This document shows positions 55,070 to 64,000 of a stretch of DNA of 64,000 nucleotides, piece after piece. The stretch lies in assembly GCF_014145335.1 (NCBI RefSeq), contig NZ_JACIVI010000003.1, forward strand, positions 1 through 64,000, in the 5' to 3' direction. Every line of letters begins with the position of its first letter. Positions within the stretch are counted from its first letter, which is position 1. Both the position numbers and the translations under genes were made by a program. This DNA is from Aquariibacter albus (lineage in GTDB: Bacteria; Pseudomonadota; Gammaproteobacteria; Burkholderiales; Burkholderiaceae_C). Under the pieces are notes generated by a model. It ran no database searches. It had not been told where the DNA came from and saw only the letters and a program-made list of their open reading frames with translations.

Positions 55070-56953
55070 TCACTCCACCGTCACACTCTTCGCCAAATTC
55101 CTCGGCTTATCCACATCCGTCCCCCGCGCGCAGGCGGTGTGGTACGCCAGCAGCTGCAGCGGCAGGGTGTGGAGGATGGGGCTGAGCGGGCCGTAGTGTT
55201 CGGGCAGGCGGATGATGTGGACGCCGGCGCTGGGGCTGATCTGGGTGTCGGCATCGGCGCAGACGAAGAGTTCGCCGCCGCGGGCGCGTACTTCCTGCAG
55301 ATTGCTCTTGAGCTTTTCCAGCAGCGCGTCGTTCGGGGCGACGGCCACCACGGGCATGGCGGCGGTCACCAGGGCCAGGGGGCCGTGCTTGAGTTCGCCG
55401 GCGGGGTAGGCCTCGGCGTGGATGTAGCTGATTTCCTTGAGCTTGAGCGCGCCTTCCAGGGCGACGGGGTAATGCAGGCCGCGGCCCAGGAAGAGGGCGT
55501 GTTCCTTGGCGGCGAACTGTTCGGCCCAGGCGATGAGCTGGGGCTCCAGGGCCAGCACGGCTTGCAGGGCGGCGGGCAGGTGGCGCAGGGCGCGCAGGTG
55601 GGCGGCTTCGGCCGGGGCGTCCAGGCGGCCGCGCAGCTTGGCCAGGGTGAGGGTCAGCAGGAAGAGGCCGGCCAGCTGGGTGGTGAAGGCCTTGGTGGAG
55701 GCGACGCCGATCTCCACGCCCGCGCGGGTCAGGTAGGCCAGTTCGCATTCGCGCACCATGGCGCTGGTGGCCACGTTGCACACGGTCAGGCTGTGCGGCA
55801 TGCCCAGGCTGCGGGCGTGCTTGAGGGCGGCCAGGGTGTCGGCGGTTTCGCCGCTCTGGCTGATGGTGACGACGAGGGTGCGCGGGTCGGGCACGCTGTC
55901 GCGGTAGCGGTATTCGCTGGCCACTTCGACGCTGGTGGGCACGCCGGCCAGGGCTTCCAGCCAGTAGCGGGCGGTGCTGCCGGCGTAGTAGCTGGTGCCG
56001 CAGGCCAGGATGAGCACGCGGTCGATCTGGCGCAGCGTGGCTTCGGCGCCGGGGCCGAAGAGGCTGGGCGCGAAGCCTTCCACGCCTTCCAGGGTGTCGG
56101 CCAGGGCGCGCGGCTGCTCGAAGATTTCCTTCTGCATGTAGTGCCGGTAGGGGCCCAGCTCGGCCGCGCCGCTGTGCGCATGCACGGTGCGCACGGGGCG
56201 GTCGACGGCCTGCGGCCGGTCGGCGGGGCTGCGGCGGGCCAGCACCCAGTGCTTGCCGGCTTGCAGGTCCACCAGGTCGCCTTCCTCCAGGTAGACGATC
56301 TGGTCGGTCACGCCGGCCAGGGCCATGGCGTCGGAGGCGAGGTAGCGCTCGCCAGCCTGCGCGGGCCGGTCGGCCGGCCCCAGGCCCAGCACCAGGGGCG
56401 AGCCCTGGCGGGCGCCGACGAGGCGCTGCGGTTCGTCGCGGCAGATCACGGCCAGCGCATACGCGCCTTCAAGCTGGGCGGTGGCCTGGGCGACGGCATC
56501 GAACAGGTCGCCTTGGTAGAGCGAATCGACGAGGTGGACGATGACCTCGGTGTCGGTCTGGCTGGTGAAGACGTAGCCGCGGGCGCTGAGGCGTTCGCGC
56601 AGGGCTTCGTGGTTCTCGATGATGCCGTTGTGGACCAGGGCGATACGCGGCGCGCGGCCGCTGGCCTCGCCGCCGGGGCCGTGGCTGAAGTGCGGGTGGG
56701 CGTTGTGCACGGCGGGCGCGCCGTGGGTGGCCCAGCGGGTGTGGGCGATGCCGGTGCCGGCGGCCAGGCCCTCGTCGGCGACTTGCTGGTCCAGCTCGGC
56801 CACCCGGGCGGTGCTGCGGCTGCGCTGCAGGCCGCCTTCGCGGTGCACGGCCACGCCGCAGGAGTCGTAGCCGCGGTACTCCAGCCGCCGCAGGCCCTCG
56901 ACCAACAGGGGAACGATGTTGCGCGAGCCGAGCGCGCCGACGATGCCACACAT
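55070..56953 (-). CDS. glmS: Glutamine-fructose-6-phosphate aminotransferase (isomerizing)
   Basis: 627 aa. Begins MCGIVGALG, with Cys2 the N-terminal nucleophile of the glutaminase domain; [10 protein letters not shown] and [12 protein letters not shown] follow. Two SIS isomerase domains carry [30 protein letters not shown] and the C-terminal [25 protein letters not shown], whose last residues match the canonical GlmS ending. Makes glucosamine-6-P for peptidoglycan and LPS. Its 3' end is the usual attTn7 target, and mobile-looking DNA lies just past it. Confidence 0.97.
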   Translation of the reverse strand: MCGIVGALGSRNIVPLLVEGLRRLEYRGYDSCGVAVHREGGLQRSRSTARVAELDQQVADEGLAAGTGIAHTRWATHGAPAVHNAHPHFSHGPGGEASGRAPRIALVHNGIIENHEALRERLSARGYVFTSQTDTEVIVHLVDSLYQGDLFDAVAQATAQLEGAYALAVICRDEPQRLVGARQGSPLVLGLGPADRPAQAGERYLASDAMALAGVTDQIVYLEEGDLVDLQAGKHWVLARRSPADRPQAVDRPVRTVHAHSGAAELGPYRHYMQKEIFEQPRALADTLEGVEGFAPSLFGPGAEATLRQIDRVLILACGTSYYAGSTARYWLEALAGVPTSVEVASEYRYRDSVPDPRTLVVTISQSGETADTLAALKHARSLGMPHSLTVCNVATSAMVRECELAYLTRAGVEIGVASTKAFTTQLAGLFLLTLTLAKLRGRLDAPAEAAHLRALRHLPAALQAVLALEPQLIAWAEQFAAKEHALFLGRGLHYPVALEGALKLKEISYIHAEAYPAGELKHGPLALVTAAMPVVAVAPNDALLEKLKSNLQEVRARGGELFVCADADTQISPSAGVHIIRLPEHYGPLSPILHTLPLQLLAYHTACARGTDVDKPRNLAKSVTVE

Positions 56954-57045
56954 GAAAGCCTCTCCCGCACCCCGGACCGTCCGGGGCCGAAGGGGGATGC
57001 TAGGTCAGGTGGTGTGGAATAGGCTTTCCTTCAAGCCAGTCTGAT

Positions 57046-57058
57046 GAATGATTCATTC
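57046..57058. promoter_or_regulatory. Palindrome in the glmS/Lrp-type divergent region
   Basis: GAATGATTCATTC, 6-bp arms around a central T, followed 16 bp later by a related TGAATGAATCA (57074-57084). The intergenic region is A/T-rich for this genome. Such sites could bind the adjacent Lrp/AsnC regulator as autoregulation; no direct evidence. Confidence 0.4.
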
Positions 57059-57119
57059 CTGTGAAGATTCGAGTGAATGAATCAACCGATCGGATGCTTG
57101 ATGAGAAACAATCTGCCAC

Positions 57120-57629
57120 ATGCCCACGGATGAAGCCCCCCCGCCGCTGGATGCGGCCGACCTGCGCCTGCTGGCCCTGCTGCAGGCCGATGCCGATCGC
57201 TCCAACCAGGCCCTGGCCGAGGCGGCCGGCCTCTCGCCGGCCACCGCGCACCGGCGCGTGCGGCGGCTGAAGGCGCAGGGGCTGATCGAGGGCATCGTGG
57301 CCCAGCTTGCACCGGCCGCGATGGCCGCCGCCGGCTTGCCGCTGCTGCAGGCCCTGGTGGAGGTGACGCTGGACGTGCAGGCCACCGAGCGCCTGCAGGC
57401 CTTCGAAGACGGCGCCCTGGCCGAGCCGGCCGTGCAGCAGTGCTGGCGCGTCTCGCCCGGACCGGATTTCGTGCTGGTGCTGGCGGTGCCGGACATGCCG
57501 GCCTATGCCGCACTGGCCGAGCGCCTGTTCAGCGCCGACCTGAATGTGCGCAGCGTGCGCGCTTTCTTCGCGGTGAAGCGGGCGCGTTTCGGCAGCGCGC
57601 TGCCCTTGCCGGCCGCCCCACGCGGCTGA
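57120..57629 (+). CDS. Lrp/AsnC-family regulator
   Basis: 169 aa. N-terminal HTH (LDAADLRLLALLQADADRSN, LAEAAGLSPATAHRRVRRLK) and a C-terminal RAM effector domain (LLQALVEVTLDVQATERLQA, VSPGPDFVLVLAVPDMPAYA, VRSVRAFFAVKRARFGSALP). Local regulator that binds an amino acid or similar ligand. Divergent from glmS with an A/T-rich palindromic region between. Target genes unknown. Confidence 0.92.
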   Translation: MPTDEAPPPLDAADLRLLALLQADADRSNQALAEAAGLSPATAHRRVRRLKAQGLIEGIVAQLAPAAMAAAGLPLLQALVEVTLDVQATERLQAFEDGALAEPAVQQCWRVSPGPDFVLVLAVPDMPAYAALAERLFSADLNVRSVRAFFAVKRARFGSALPLPAAPRG

Positions 57630-57659
57630 GCCGCGGGCCCGGCGCCTCAGCCGGTCGTC

Positions 57660-59072
57660 TCAGCCCTTGGGCACCTTCACCGGCCGCTGCCAGCCGGGCA
57701 GGCTGAGCTGCTTGGGCCGGGCCACGGTGAGCTGGCCGGCCGGCGCATCCTTGCCGATCGTGCTGCCGGCCCCGACGGTGGCGCCCGCGCCCACGGTGAT
57801 CGGCGCCACCAGCACGCAGTTGCTGCCGATGTGGGCGTCGTCGCCGATCACGGTGCGGTGCTTGTTCGCCCCGTCGTAGTTGGCGGTGATGCTGCCGGCG
57901 CCCACGTTCACCCGCGCGCCCACGCTGGCGTCGCCCAGGTAGGCCAGGTGGTTGGCCTTGGCGCCTTCGGCCAGGGTGCTGTTCTTCACCTCGACGAAGT
58001 TGCCGATGTGCACCTCGGCGCCCAGCACGGCGCCGGGGCGCAGGCGGGCGTAGGGGCCGATCAGCGCACCGGGGCCGACCTGCACGCCCAGGGTGTCGCC
58101 GTCGATGTGGGTGTAGGGGTGGATCACGGCGCCGTCGCCGATCACCGCGTTGCGGATCACGCAGTGCGCGCCGATGCGCACCTCCGCGCCCAGCTGCACC
58201 CGGCCCTCGAAGAGGCAGCCGATGTCGACCTCGCAATCCGGTCCGTGCTGCAGCGTGCCGCGCAGGTCGAAGCGGGCCGGGTCGGCCAGGCGCAGGCCGG
58301 CGTCCATCAGGGCCTCGGCCTGGCGGCGCTGCAGGCGGCGCTCCAGCTCGGCGAGCTGGCTGGGGCTGTTCACGCCAGCGACCTCCACGGGGTCGGCGCA
58401 GCGGCTGGCCACCACGGGGCAGCCTTCGGCGACCGCCATGGCGACGATGTCGGTGAGGTAGTACTCGCCCTGGGCGTTGTCATTGCGCAGTGCGGCCAGC
58501 CAGCGGCGCAGGGCGGCGGTGGGCGCGGCCATCACGCCGGTGTAGACCTCGCCGATCGCGCGCTGCGCGGGGCTGGCGTCCTTGTGCTCGACGATGGCCT
58601 GCACGGGCGCGTCCGGCCCCTCGCCGGCGCGGACGATGCGGCCGTAGCCGCTCGGATCCTCGGGCTGCATGGTCAGCAGGGCCAGGCGCTCGCCACCGCA
58701 GGCCTGCACCAAGGCGCGGGCGGTGGCCGCGCCGATCAGCGGCACGTCGCCATTCAGGATCAGGGTGGTGCCGGCCTCGCCCAGCACGGGCAGGGCCTGC
58801 TGCACGGCATGGCCGGTGCCAAGCTGCGGTTCCTGACGCACGAAGGCCAGCGGCAGGCCGGGGAAATCGGCGCGCATCGCGGCTTCGACCGCGTCGGCGC
58901 CATGGCCGGTCACGACGATCAGGCGCCGGGCCGCCAGCCCCGCGGCGGTGGCCAGCACATGGCCGAGCAGCGGCCGGCCGGCCAGGCGGTGCAGCACCTT
59001 GGGCTGGGCCGAGCGCATGCGCGTGCCCTTGCCGGCGGCCATGATGACGAGGTCGAGCATGCGGGGGGACAT
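57660..59072 (-). CDS. glmU: Bifunctional UDP-GlcNAc pyrophosphorylase / GlcN-1-P acetyltransferase
   Basis: 470 aa. The N-terminal uridyltransferase domain has [20 protein letters not shown] and [10 protein letters not shown]. The C-terminal left-handed beta-helix of hexapeptide repeats includes [20 protein letters not shown] and [17 protein letters not shown] (acetyltransferase site). Completes UDP-GlcNAc synthesis begun by GlmS. A start at 59060 (MLDLVIM) is preferred by an AGGA 11 bp upstream; 59072 adds MSPR. Ends 30 bp from the convergent Lrp-type gene. Confidence 0.96.
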   Translation of the reverse strand: MSPRMLDLVIMAAGKGTRMRSAQPKVLHRLAGRPLLGHVLATAAGLAARRLIVVTGHGADAVEAAMRADFPGLPLAFVRQEPQLGTGHAVQQALPVLGEAGTTLILNGDVPLIGAATARALVQACGGERLALLTMQPEDPSGYGRIVRAGEGPDAPVQAIVEHKDASPAQRAIGEVYTGVMAAPTAALRRWLAALRNDNAQGEYYLTDIVAMAVAEGCPVVASRCADPVEVAGVNSPSQLAELERRLQRRQAEALMDAGLRLADPARFDLRGTLQHGPDCEVDIGCLFEGRVQLGAEVRIGAHCVIRNAVIGDGAVIHPYTHIDGDTLGVQVGPGALIGPYARLRPGAVLGAEVHIGNFVEVKNSTLAEGAKANHLAYLGDASVGARVNVGAGSITANYDGANKHRTVIGDDAHIGSNCVLVAPITVGAGATVGAGSTIGKDAPAGQLTVARPKQLSLPGWQRPVKVPKG

Positions 59073-59187
59073 CCTGGGTTCGGCGTCGGGGAAGACGCTG
59101 TCCGTCCGGGCTGGACGGACCTCCTGCCGCGATTATCCCGGCCCCGCTCGGCCGCCCTGCGGGGCCGCCGAGGGCGGGGGCCGGGCC

Positions 59188-59877
59188 TCAGTTCGGCGGC
59201 AGTTGCAGCGTGAGGGTGCGCGGGCCGGGGGCAGCCTGCGGGAAGTCCTTCAGTGCGGCCTCGAACATCAGGGGGACGACCCGGTCGCTGCTGCCGCCCA
59301 GCAGCCGGGCGCGGGTCTCGAAGATCACCTTCTGGCTGCTGCGGTCGCGGATCAGCACCGCCGTCTCGCGCTGGGTCTGCGTCAGCTCGGGGCCGAAGCC
59401 CAGTCCGATACTGCTGCCGCGGTAGTAGCGGGACCCGTAGGCGCCGCCGACGTAGACGCCCGGGCCGCGCCACCAGGGGTAGCCGTAGCCGCCGTAGAAG
59501 GGGCCGCCCCAGCCCGGGTAGAAGGGGTCCGGCGTCACCACCTTCTGGCTGCGCGAGGCCAGCTGCACGAGCAGCTCGGCCTGCTCGGCCGGCACCTCCT
59601 TGAACCCGGCCAGGCTCAGGGCCGGGCGGGCGGCATCCTCCAGGGCCTGCTGGGCGGCCAGGTCGGTCTGCTGCGAGGGCAGGCGCTCGATGGCATAGCT
59701 GCCCGGCGTGCGGCCGGCCGGCCAATCGCCGTGGCTGGACACCTCGACCTGCACCTGGTTGAGCGTGGCACAGCCGGACAGCGCACCCAGCGCCAGCACC
59801 AGCAGGCTGCCCGTCAGCAGGGCCAGGCGGCGGGATCGGGCGCCCGAGGCGGCCTCGGGCAGGGGAAAGCGTGACAT
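59188..59877 (-). CDS. DUF4136 lipoprotein
   Basis: 229 aa. Signal with lipobox GALSGC near residue 36, so it is a lipoprotein. The mature domain is DUF4136-like: VEVSSHGDWPAGRTPGSYAI, QALEDAARPALSLAGFKEVP, AELLVQLASRSQ. A Gly/Tyr/Trp-rich loop (YPGWGGPFYGGYGYPWWRG) is followed by ETAVLIRDRSSQKVIFETRA. Function of the family is unknown; envelope-associated. Upstream of glmU on the same strand with a 115-bp gap. Confidence 0.85.
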   Translation of the reverse strand: MSRFPLPEAASGARSRRLALLTGSLLVLALGALSGCATLNQVQVEVSSHGDWPAGRTPGSYAIERLPSQQTDLAAQQALEDAARPALSLAGFKEVPAEQAELLVQLASRSQKVVTPDPFYPGWGGPFYGGYGYPWWRGPGVYVGGAYGSRYYRGSSIGLGFGPELTQTQRETAVLIRDRSSQKVIFETRARLLGGSSDRVVPLMFEAALKDFPQAAPGPRTLTLQLPPN

Positions 59878-59994
59878 CGTGGACTCCTCGGCGGGACGGC
59901 TCGCCGGCTGAAGCCGGCGTGGAACGGAAAGGCAAGGGACCCTCGTCCGGCCGGCAAGTTTCCCGCGTCGGCCTTGGGCGGGTGGGCCCCGGGG

Positions 59995-60930
59995 TCAGCC
60001 GCCCGCGATGCCGGCGGCCACGTGGCCGGCCGGCACATGCGGTGCGGCGTTCTCGACATGGCGGGTCTGGTCGTCGAAGAAGAAGTCGGGCTCGAATTCG
60101 GCCAGGAAGGCGCCCTTGTCGAGTCCGCCCAGGAAGAGCGCCTCGTCGACCTCGATCCGCCAGTCCATCAGGGTGCGGATGGCCCGTTCATGGGCCGGCG
60201 CGCTGCGCGCGGTGACCAGGGCGGTGCGCAGGCGCATGGCCGGGCGGCCATCGCGCTGCGCCGCCGCACCCGCCGACTGCAGACGCTGCAAGGCCTGCAG
60301 CAGGGGCTTGAAGGGGCCGGCGGCCAGCGGTGTGGCGGCGCGGTCGCGCTCATGGGTCTGGAAGGCCTGCAGGCCGCCGCGCTGGAAGACCTGCTCGGCC
60401 TCGTCGGAGAAGAGCACCGCGTCGCCGTCGAAGGCGATCCGCACCTCGTCCGGATGCGCGCCCGAGGCCCGCGCCGCATGCGGCAGCACGCGGGCGGCGG
60501 GCACGCCCGCTTCCAGCGCGCTGCGCACATCGGCCTCGTGCGTGCTGAGGAAGAGCTGGGCCTTCAGCGGCTTCAGGTAGCGCCAGGGCGAGGCGCCGCG
60601 GGTGAAGACGCCGCGCTCGATCGGCAGGCCGTAGTGCTTGGCCGAGCGGAACACGCGCAGGCCCGAGACCGGGTCGTTGCGCGAGAGGATGACCACCTCC
60701 ACCACCGGCCGGTCGGCGAACTCCTGCCCGGCGGGCGGGTTGAAGGCCAGCAGCTTGCGCACCAGCGAGAAGGCCACGCCGGGCGGCGCCGGCTGCTCGA
60801 CGCGGTCGAGCTGCACCCGCATGTAGGCGCGGTCGTCGCTCGACTCGAAGAGCCGGTTCTCCTCCTCGAAGTCGAAGAGGGCGCGCGAGGAGATGGCGAC
60901 GACCAGACGATCGTCCAGGGTCACGGGCAT
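59995..60930 (-). CDS. Cytosolic 5'-nucleotidase family protein
   Basis: 311 aa. PF06189-type nucleotidase: LVVAISSRALFDFEEENRLF (the Asp of the phosphatase motif), VEVVILSRNDPVSGLRVF, RIAFDGDAVLFSDEAEQVFQ (second acidic motif) and VDEALFLGGLDKGAFLAEFE. Probably dephosphorylates nucleoside monophosphates. An in-frame ATG at 60969 lies inside the upstream terminator's U-tract, so the ATG at 60930 is chosen. Confidence 0.87.
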   Translation of the reverse strand: MPVTLDDRLVVAISSRALFDFEEENRLFESSDDRAYMRVQLDRVEQPAPPGVAFSLVRKLLAFNPPAGQEFADRPVVEVVILSRNDPVSGLRVFRSAKHYGLPIERGVFTRGASPWRYLKPLKAQLFLSTHEADVRSALEAGVPAARVLPHAARASGAHPDEVRIAFDGDAVLFSDEAEQVFQRGGLQAFQTHERDRAATPLAAGPFKPLLQALQRLQSAGAAAQRDGRPAMRLRTALVTARSAPAHERAIRTLMDWRIEVDEALFLGGLDKGAFLAEFEPDFFFDDQTRHVENAAPHVPAGHVAAGIAGG

Positions 60931-60970
60931 GGCGGGATGGTAGGGCCGCGCCGCGTGGGTCGCAGACATG

Positions 60971-60995
60971 AAAAAGCCCCGCCGCGGCGGGGCTT
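60971..60995 (-). terminator. Rho-independent terminator after the PEP-CTERM gene
   Basis: Perfect 22-bp palindrome AAGCCCCGCCG/CGGCGGGGCTT at 60974-60995, followed on the minus strand by a T-run (the A-run at 60971-60975). It lies 20 bp after the PEP-CTERM stop. Confidence 0.9.
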
Positions 60996-61015
60996 GTGTG
61001 GAGCCGGTGCCGGAC

Positions 61016-61570
61016 TCAGGCCTGCGGCTTGGCGCGGCGGCGGGCCAGGAAGCCCAGCAGGCCCAGGCCGCCCATCATCAGGGCGTAGGTGCCGGGCTCC
61101 GGCACGGGGGGCGTCACGGGGGGCGTCACGGGGGGCGTCACGGGGGGCGTCACGGGGGCCGCCACCAGGCGCAGGGCGGCACTGCCGATACCGGAAAGCG
61201 AGGTCACCGCCGTGCCACCGATGCTGTAGCTGCCGGCCGACAGCAGGAAGCTGCCGGAGCTCCAGCGCGGGTCGGCCAGGGCGGCTTCGTAGTCGTCAAA
61301 GATCTGGTCACCCAGGCCGGTCGGCACGGAGGTGAGGCCCAGCGAGGTGACGCCGTCGAAGACTTCGAAGCGGTCCCCGGCCTGGAAGGCGTCCGTCACC
61401 TGCAGGAGGGCGTCGGTGGCCAGGACGAAGTCGAAGGTCCTGTCCCAGGCGCTTCCGGCGCCACCAAAAATGAAGGTTTCGAAGCCACTGCCGATGGACA
61501 GGGCTTGGGCGGGCAGCGATGCGCAGGCCGCCAGGGCCAGCGCGCTCAGCTTGACGTTTATGGTTGTCAT
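61016..61570 (-). CDS. PEP-CTERM sorting-domain protein
   Basis: 184 aa. Signal peptide MTTINVKLSALALAACASLPAQA. The C-terminal sorting signal is PVPEPGTYALMMGGLGLLG, then FLARRRAKPQA: a PEP motif, one membrane helix and a basic tail, the target of an exosortase. Just before it a linker of repeated TPPV units is encoded by a 12-bp repeat (61103-61159). Probably exported and cleaved or anchored as part of an extracellular matrix or biofilm. The exosortase gene is not in this window. Own terminator downstream. Confidence 0.93.
   Translation of the reverse strand: MTTINVKLSALALAACASLPAQALSIGSGFETFIFGGAGSAWDRTFDFVLATDALLQVTDAFQAGDRFEVFDGVTSLGLTSVPTGLGDQIFDDYEAALADPRWSSGSFLLSAGSYSIGGTAVTSLSGIGSAALRLVAAPVTPPVTPPVTPPVTPPVPEPGTYALMMGGLGLLGFLARRRAKPQA
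61103..61159. repeat. 12-bp tandem repeat inside the PEP-CTERM gene
   Basis: Unit CACGGGGGGCGT, four perfect copies plus a partial one. On the minus strand it encodes repeated T-P-P-V. Being a multiple of 3, gain or loss of units changes only linker length. Confidence 0.93.
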
Positions 61571-61662
61571 TTCTCACTCCTCCTGATGTGTCGCGAACGA
61601 CTTAGGGGGTATATCACGGCATGGTCTGAAGCTCCGATCCCTAGTTCAAAGGATGGACGACG

Positions 61663-62670
61663 CTACTGAACGAAACCGATGGGCTTGCGCTTGCCCCCGC
61701 CGGCCTCGGGCAGGTCGGCCGGCTGGATGTGGTCGCGGCCGGCCAGCTTGGCATTGCCGAAGCCGGTCATCCAGGCACGCCGCATCTCGCGCGGGGCCAG
61801 GGCGGCCAGCAGGGCCAGCACCGCCTCCGAGGGCTCGGGTACGAAGCGCTCGCCCCAGTGGTGCTCGCCGCGGATGGCCTGGTAGAGCCGCAGGGCGATG
61901 CGCCGTGCGGCCTCCGGCTCGGGCATCGCCACCTCGTAGACATTCATCCGGTTCAGGATGGGTTCGGGGATGCCGCGCGCGTCATTGGCCGTGGCCACCC
62001 AGATGACCTGGCTGGCGTCGATGGCCACCTCGGCGAACTCGTCGGTGAAGGCCTGGGCGGTGTCGTGTTCGAGCAGGCTGTAGAGCGCGCCGAGCGGGTC
62101 GTAGGCCTGTTCGCCGCCGGCCTTGTCGATCTCGTCGACGACCATCACCGGGTTCGCATACTCGCCATCCACCAGGGTCTCGAAGACCTTGCCGGGCCGC
62201 GCGCCCTTCCACTGGCTGGATGCCCCCCCGACCAGCCATCCGGCGGTCAGCGAGGACATGCTCATGAAGCCGTAGCCGGTGGCCAGCAGCTTGGCCACTT
62301 CGCGTGCGAAGTGCGTCTTGCCGACCCCGGGCGGGCCCAGCAGCAGCATGGGGGTGATCTCCAGCGCGTCGCGGCTGTCATGGCAGAGGGCCAGCTGGCG
62401 CCGCAGGTCGTCGAGCACGGCGTGGAAGTTGGGCAGCTCGTCGTAGAGCGGGTCCATCACCGGCAGGCCGCCGGGTTTGACCTGGAAGCGCTCGGGGCCC
62501 TTCTCCAGCATGCGCTCGTAGGTGGCGCGCAGGCTTTCGTGCTCCTTCTGCGGCAGCTTGTCGAGGCGCTTCTCGACATCCCCCAGCCGGTAGACCGGTC
62601 GCATCTGCGCGATCGGGATGCCGCGGTGCGGCGCCGGGACGGTGACCAGATCGGTGGACGGTGCGGACAT
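61663..62670 (-). CDS. Lon-like AAA+ ATPase without protease domain
   Basis: 335 aa. Walker A GPPGVGKTH at about residues 112-119, Walker B VMVVDEIDKAG near 180, sensor WVATANDARGIPEPILNRM, and a C-terminal lid. The N-terminal part (VYRLGDVEKRLDKLPQKEHE) is helical. The AAA module is like that of Lon, but no Ser-Lys protease domain follows. Likely a chaperone-like remodelling ATPase; its partner is unknown. Between PEP-CTERM protein and pckG, all on the minus strand. Confidence 0.87.
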   Translation of the reverse strand: MSAPSTDLVTVPAPHRGIPIAQMRPVYRLGDVEKRLDKLPQKEHESLRATYERMLEKGPERFQVKPGGLPVMDPLYDELPNFHAVLDDLRRQLALCHDSRDALEITPMLLLGPPGVGKTHFAREVAKLLATGYGFMSMSSLTAGWLVGGASSQWKGARPGKVFETLVDGEYANPVMVVDEIDKAGGEQAYDPLGALYSLLEHDTAQAFTDEFAEVAIDASQVIWVATANDARGIPEPILNRMNVYEVAMPEPEAARRIALRLYQAIRGEHHWGERFVPEPSEAVLALLAALAPREMRRAWMTGFGNAKLAGRDHIQPADLPEAGGGKRKPIGFVQ

Positions 62671-62880
62671 CGGAATCCTCCAGACGCACGTAGCCTAGAA
62701 CGCAAGCCCATTCCAGCAGAAGCCCCGGGGTTTCAGGCCCGCAACAGCGGGGTGAATCCGGGCTTCTGGCTTGCGCGGGCTTGTGCAAGCCACATGCCAT
62801 GCCGCCGCCCAAAGACCGAGGGCCCGGGCCCGCGTTCCCCGGAAGGAAGGCAGGCCCGGGCCCTGCGGGGCACCGGCATC

Positions 62881-62902
62881 CGGCGGGGCCTGCGCCCCGC
62901 CG
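62881..62902 (-). terminator. GC hairpin downstream of pckG
   Basis: Perfect 9-bp stem CGGCGGGGC / GCCCCGCCG with 4-base loop, 15 bp after the pckG stop. A second larger inverted repeat of GGGCCCGGGCC type lies at about 62820-62873. No T-run, so termination strength is uncertain. Confidence 0.5.
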
Positions 62903-62916
62903 GACCGTGTCATGGA

Positions 62917-64000
62917 TCAGCCGGCCAGCGCGGCTTCCAGCTTGGCGCGGTGCGCCGGCAGCTCGGCCGGCAGGCCCTGGGCCAGCAGCGTGAACAGCTC
63001 GCTGTGCAGCGTCAGCTCCTGCTGCCAGGCGGCGCGGTCCAGGTTCATCACGCTGTCGAAGGCTTCGCGCGAGAAGGCCAGGCCGTCCCAGCGCAGGTCC
63101 TCGTAGCGCGGGCTCAGGCCGAAGAGCTGCTCCTCGGCCGGGGCCTGGCCTTCGACGCGCTCCAGCATCCAGGCCAGCACGCGCATGTTCTCGCCGTAGC
63201 CGGGCCAGACGAACTTGCCGTCCGGGCCCTTGCGGAACCAGTTCACGCAGAAGATCTTGGGCAGCTTCGCGCCCGAGCCTTCCAGCTTGCGGCCCAGGTT
63301 CAGCCAGTGCTGGATGTAGTCGGCCATGTTGTAGCCGGCGAAGGGCAGCATCGCGAAGGGATCGCGGCGCACCACGCCCTGCGCGCCGAAGGCGGCGGCG
63401 GTGGTCTCCGAGCCCATGGTCGCGGCCATGTAGACGCCTTCGGTCCAGTTGCGGGCCTCGGTCACCAGCGGCACGGTGGTCGAGCGGCGGCCGCCGAAGA
63501 TGAAGGCATCGATGGGCACGCCGGCCGGCTGGTCCCAGTCGGCGTCGAGCACCGGGTTGCAGGTGGCGGCCACGGTGAAGCGCGCGTTCGGGTGTGCGGC
63601 CTTGGCGCCGGTTTCCTTGGCGATCGCCGGGGTCCAGTCCTGACCCTGCCAGTCGATCAAGTGATCGGGCGCGGTGTCGGTCATGCCTTCCCACCACACG
63701 TCGCCGTCGTCGGTCAGCGCGACATTGGTGAACACGACATCGCGGGCCAGCGAGGTCATGCAGTTCGGGTTGGTCTTCTCGTTCGTGCCCGGGGCCACGC
63801 CGAAGTAGCCGGCTTCGGGGTTGATCGCGTACAGGCGGCCATCGGCGCCCGGCTTGATCCAGGCGATGTCGTCACCGATGGTGGTGACCTTCCAGCCCTC
63901 GAAGCCCTTGGGCGGCACCAGCATCGCGAAGTTGGTCTTGCCGCAGGCGCTGGGGAAGGCGGCGGCGACGTGGTACTTCTTGCCGGCGGGGGAGGTGACG
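62917..64000 (-). CDS. pckG: Phosphoenolpyruvate carboxykinase (GTP), partial
   Basis: C-terminal 361 codons; the gene runs past the right edge. The GTP-PEPCK hallmark FPSACGKTN (P-loop) lies near the window end. Further on are [62 protein letters not shown] and [20 protein letters not shown]. Converts oxaloacetate to PEP in gluconeogenesis. The Cys of the P-loop identifies the GTP-dependent class. Confidence 0.96.
   Translation of the reverse strand, partial: VTSPAGKKYHVAAAFPSACGKTNFAMLVPPKGFEGWKVTTIGDDIAWIKPGADGRLYAINPEAGYFGVAPGTNEKTNPNCMTSLARDVVFTNVALTDDGDVWWEGMTDTAPDHLIDWQGQDWTPAIAKETGAKAAHPNARFTVAATCNPVLDADWDQPAGVPIDAFIFGGRRSTTVPLVTEARNWTEGVYMAATMGSETTAAAFGAQGVVRRDPFAMLPFAGYNMADYIQHWLNLGRKLEGSGAKLPKIFCVNWFRKGPDGKFVWPGYGENMRVLAWMLERVEGQAPAEEQLFGLSPRYEDLRWDGLAFSREAFDSVMNLDRAAWQQELTLHSELFTLLAQGLPAELPAHRAKLEAALAG

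Noticed and set aside
61103-61159. Possible CRISPR-like repeat array
   Set aside because: Units are 12 bp with no spacers and lie inside a coding sequence encoding TPPV repeats.

Overview
The window is high-GC DNA, and its gene content fits a Burkholderiales betaproteobacterium (Rubrivivax/Roseateles/Ideonella-like). Pointers are the PEP-CTERM protein, the SoxC/SoxD-type sulfite dehydrogenase, the MnmA, GlmS, GlmU and GTP-dependent PckG housekeeping genes, and a ZrgA-type metal operon. Family names are from reading translated sequence; no database search was run. No tRNA, rRNA or CRISPR array was seen.

Layout. 1-10.2 kb: 5' end of pntA, a Nudix hydrolase coupled to mnmA, a YjdF-type membrane protein, an EgtB-like enzyme, a frameshifted class III aminotransferase, a glycosyltransferase, a B12/radical SAM enzyme and a 3-hydroxyacyl-CoA dehydrogenase. 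10.3-19.5 kb: two adjacent giant genes (1575 and 1502 aa) that I do not recognise. 19.7-24.6 kb: patatin-like lipoprotein, slyX, a YgjP-type metallopeptidase, SoxC/SoxD-like sulfite dehydrogenase and an old yellow enzyme.

24.5-44.0 kb is a self-contained sugar locus resembling the Xanthomonas sux locus. On the minus strand lie a TonB-dependent receptor, amylosucrase, an MFS transporter, then zwf, pgl, edd, eda, pgi and glk. Divergently on the plus strand lie tonB, exbB, two exbD genes, a TPR protein, a LacI regulator and a fructokinase. The control region between the two halves holds three LacI-type palindromes around TGCAAACGTTTGCA. Together the genes could import sucrose across both membranes, split it, phosphorylate both halves and take them through Entner-Doudoroff to pyruvate.

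44.0-47.4 kb: an operon of ZrgA (DUF2796), ABC ATPase, ABC permease, DUF3299 protein and a small ORF. 47.5-55.05 kb is an accessory region between zrgA and glmS. It holds a truncated VirD4/TraG coupling-protein remnant, an AraC regulator, two near-identical MetX-like hydrolases (only one with a Tat/lipoprotein signal), an IS3-type transposase fragment and a two-gene unit of an NdpA/YejK-like protein plus a membrane protein. It ends in three 20-bp direct repeats 29 bp past the glmS stop, near where attTn7 would lie.

55.07-64 kb returns to core genes: glmS, an Lrp/AsnC regulator, glmU, a DUF4136 lipoprotein, a 5'-nucleotidase, a PEP-CTERM protein with a 12-bp repeat, a Lon-like AAA ATPase and pckG (cut by the window end).
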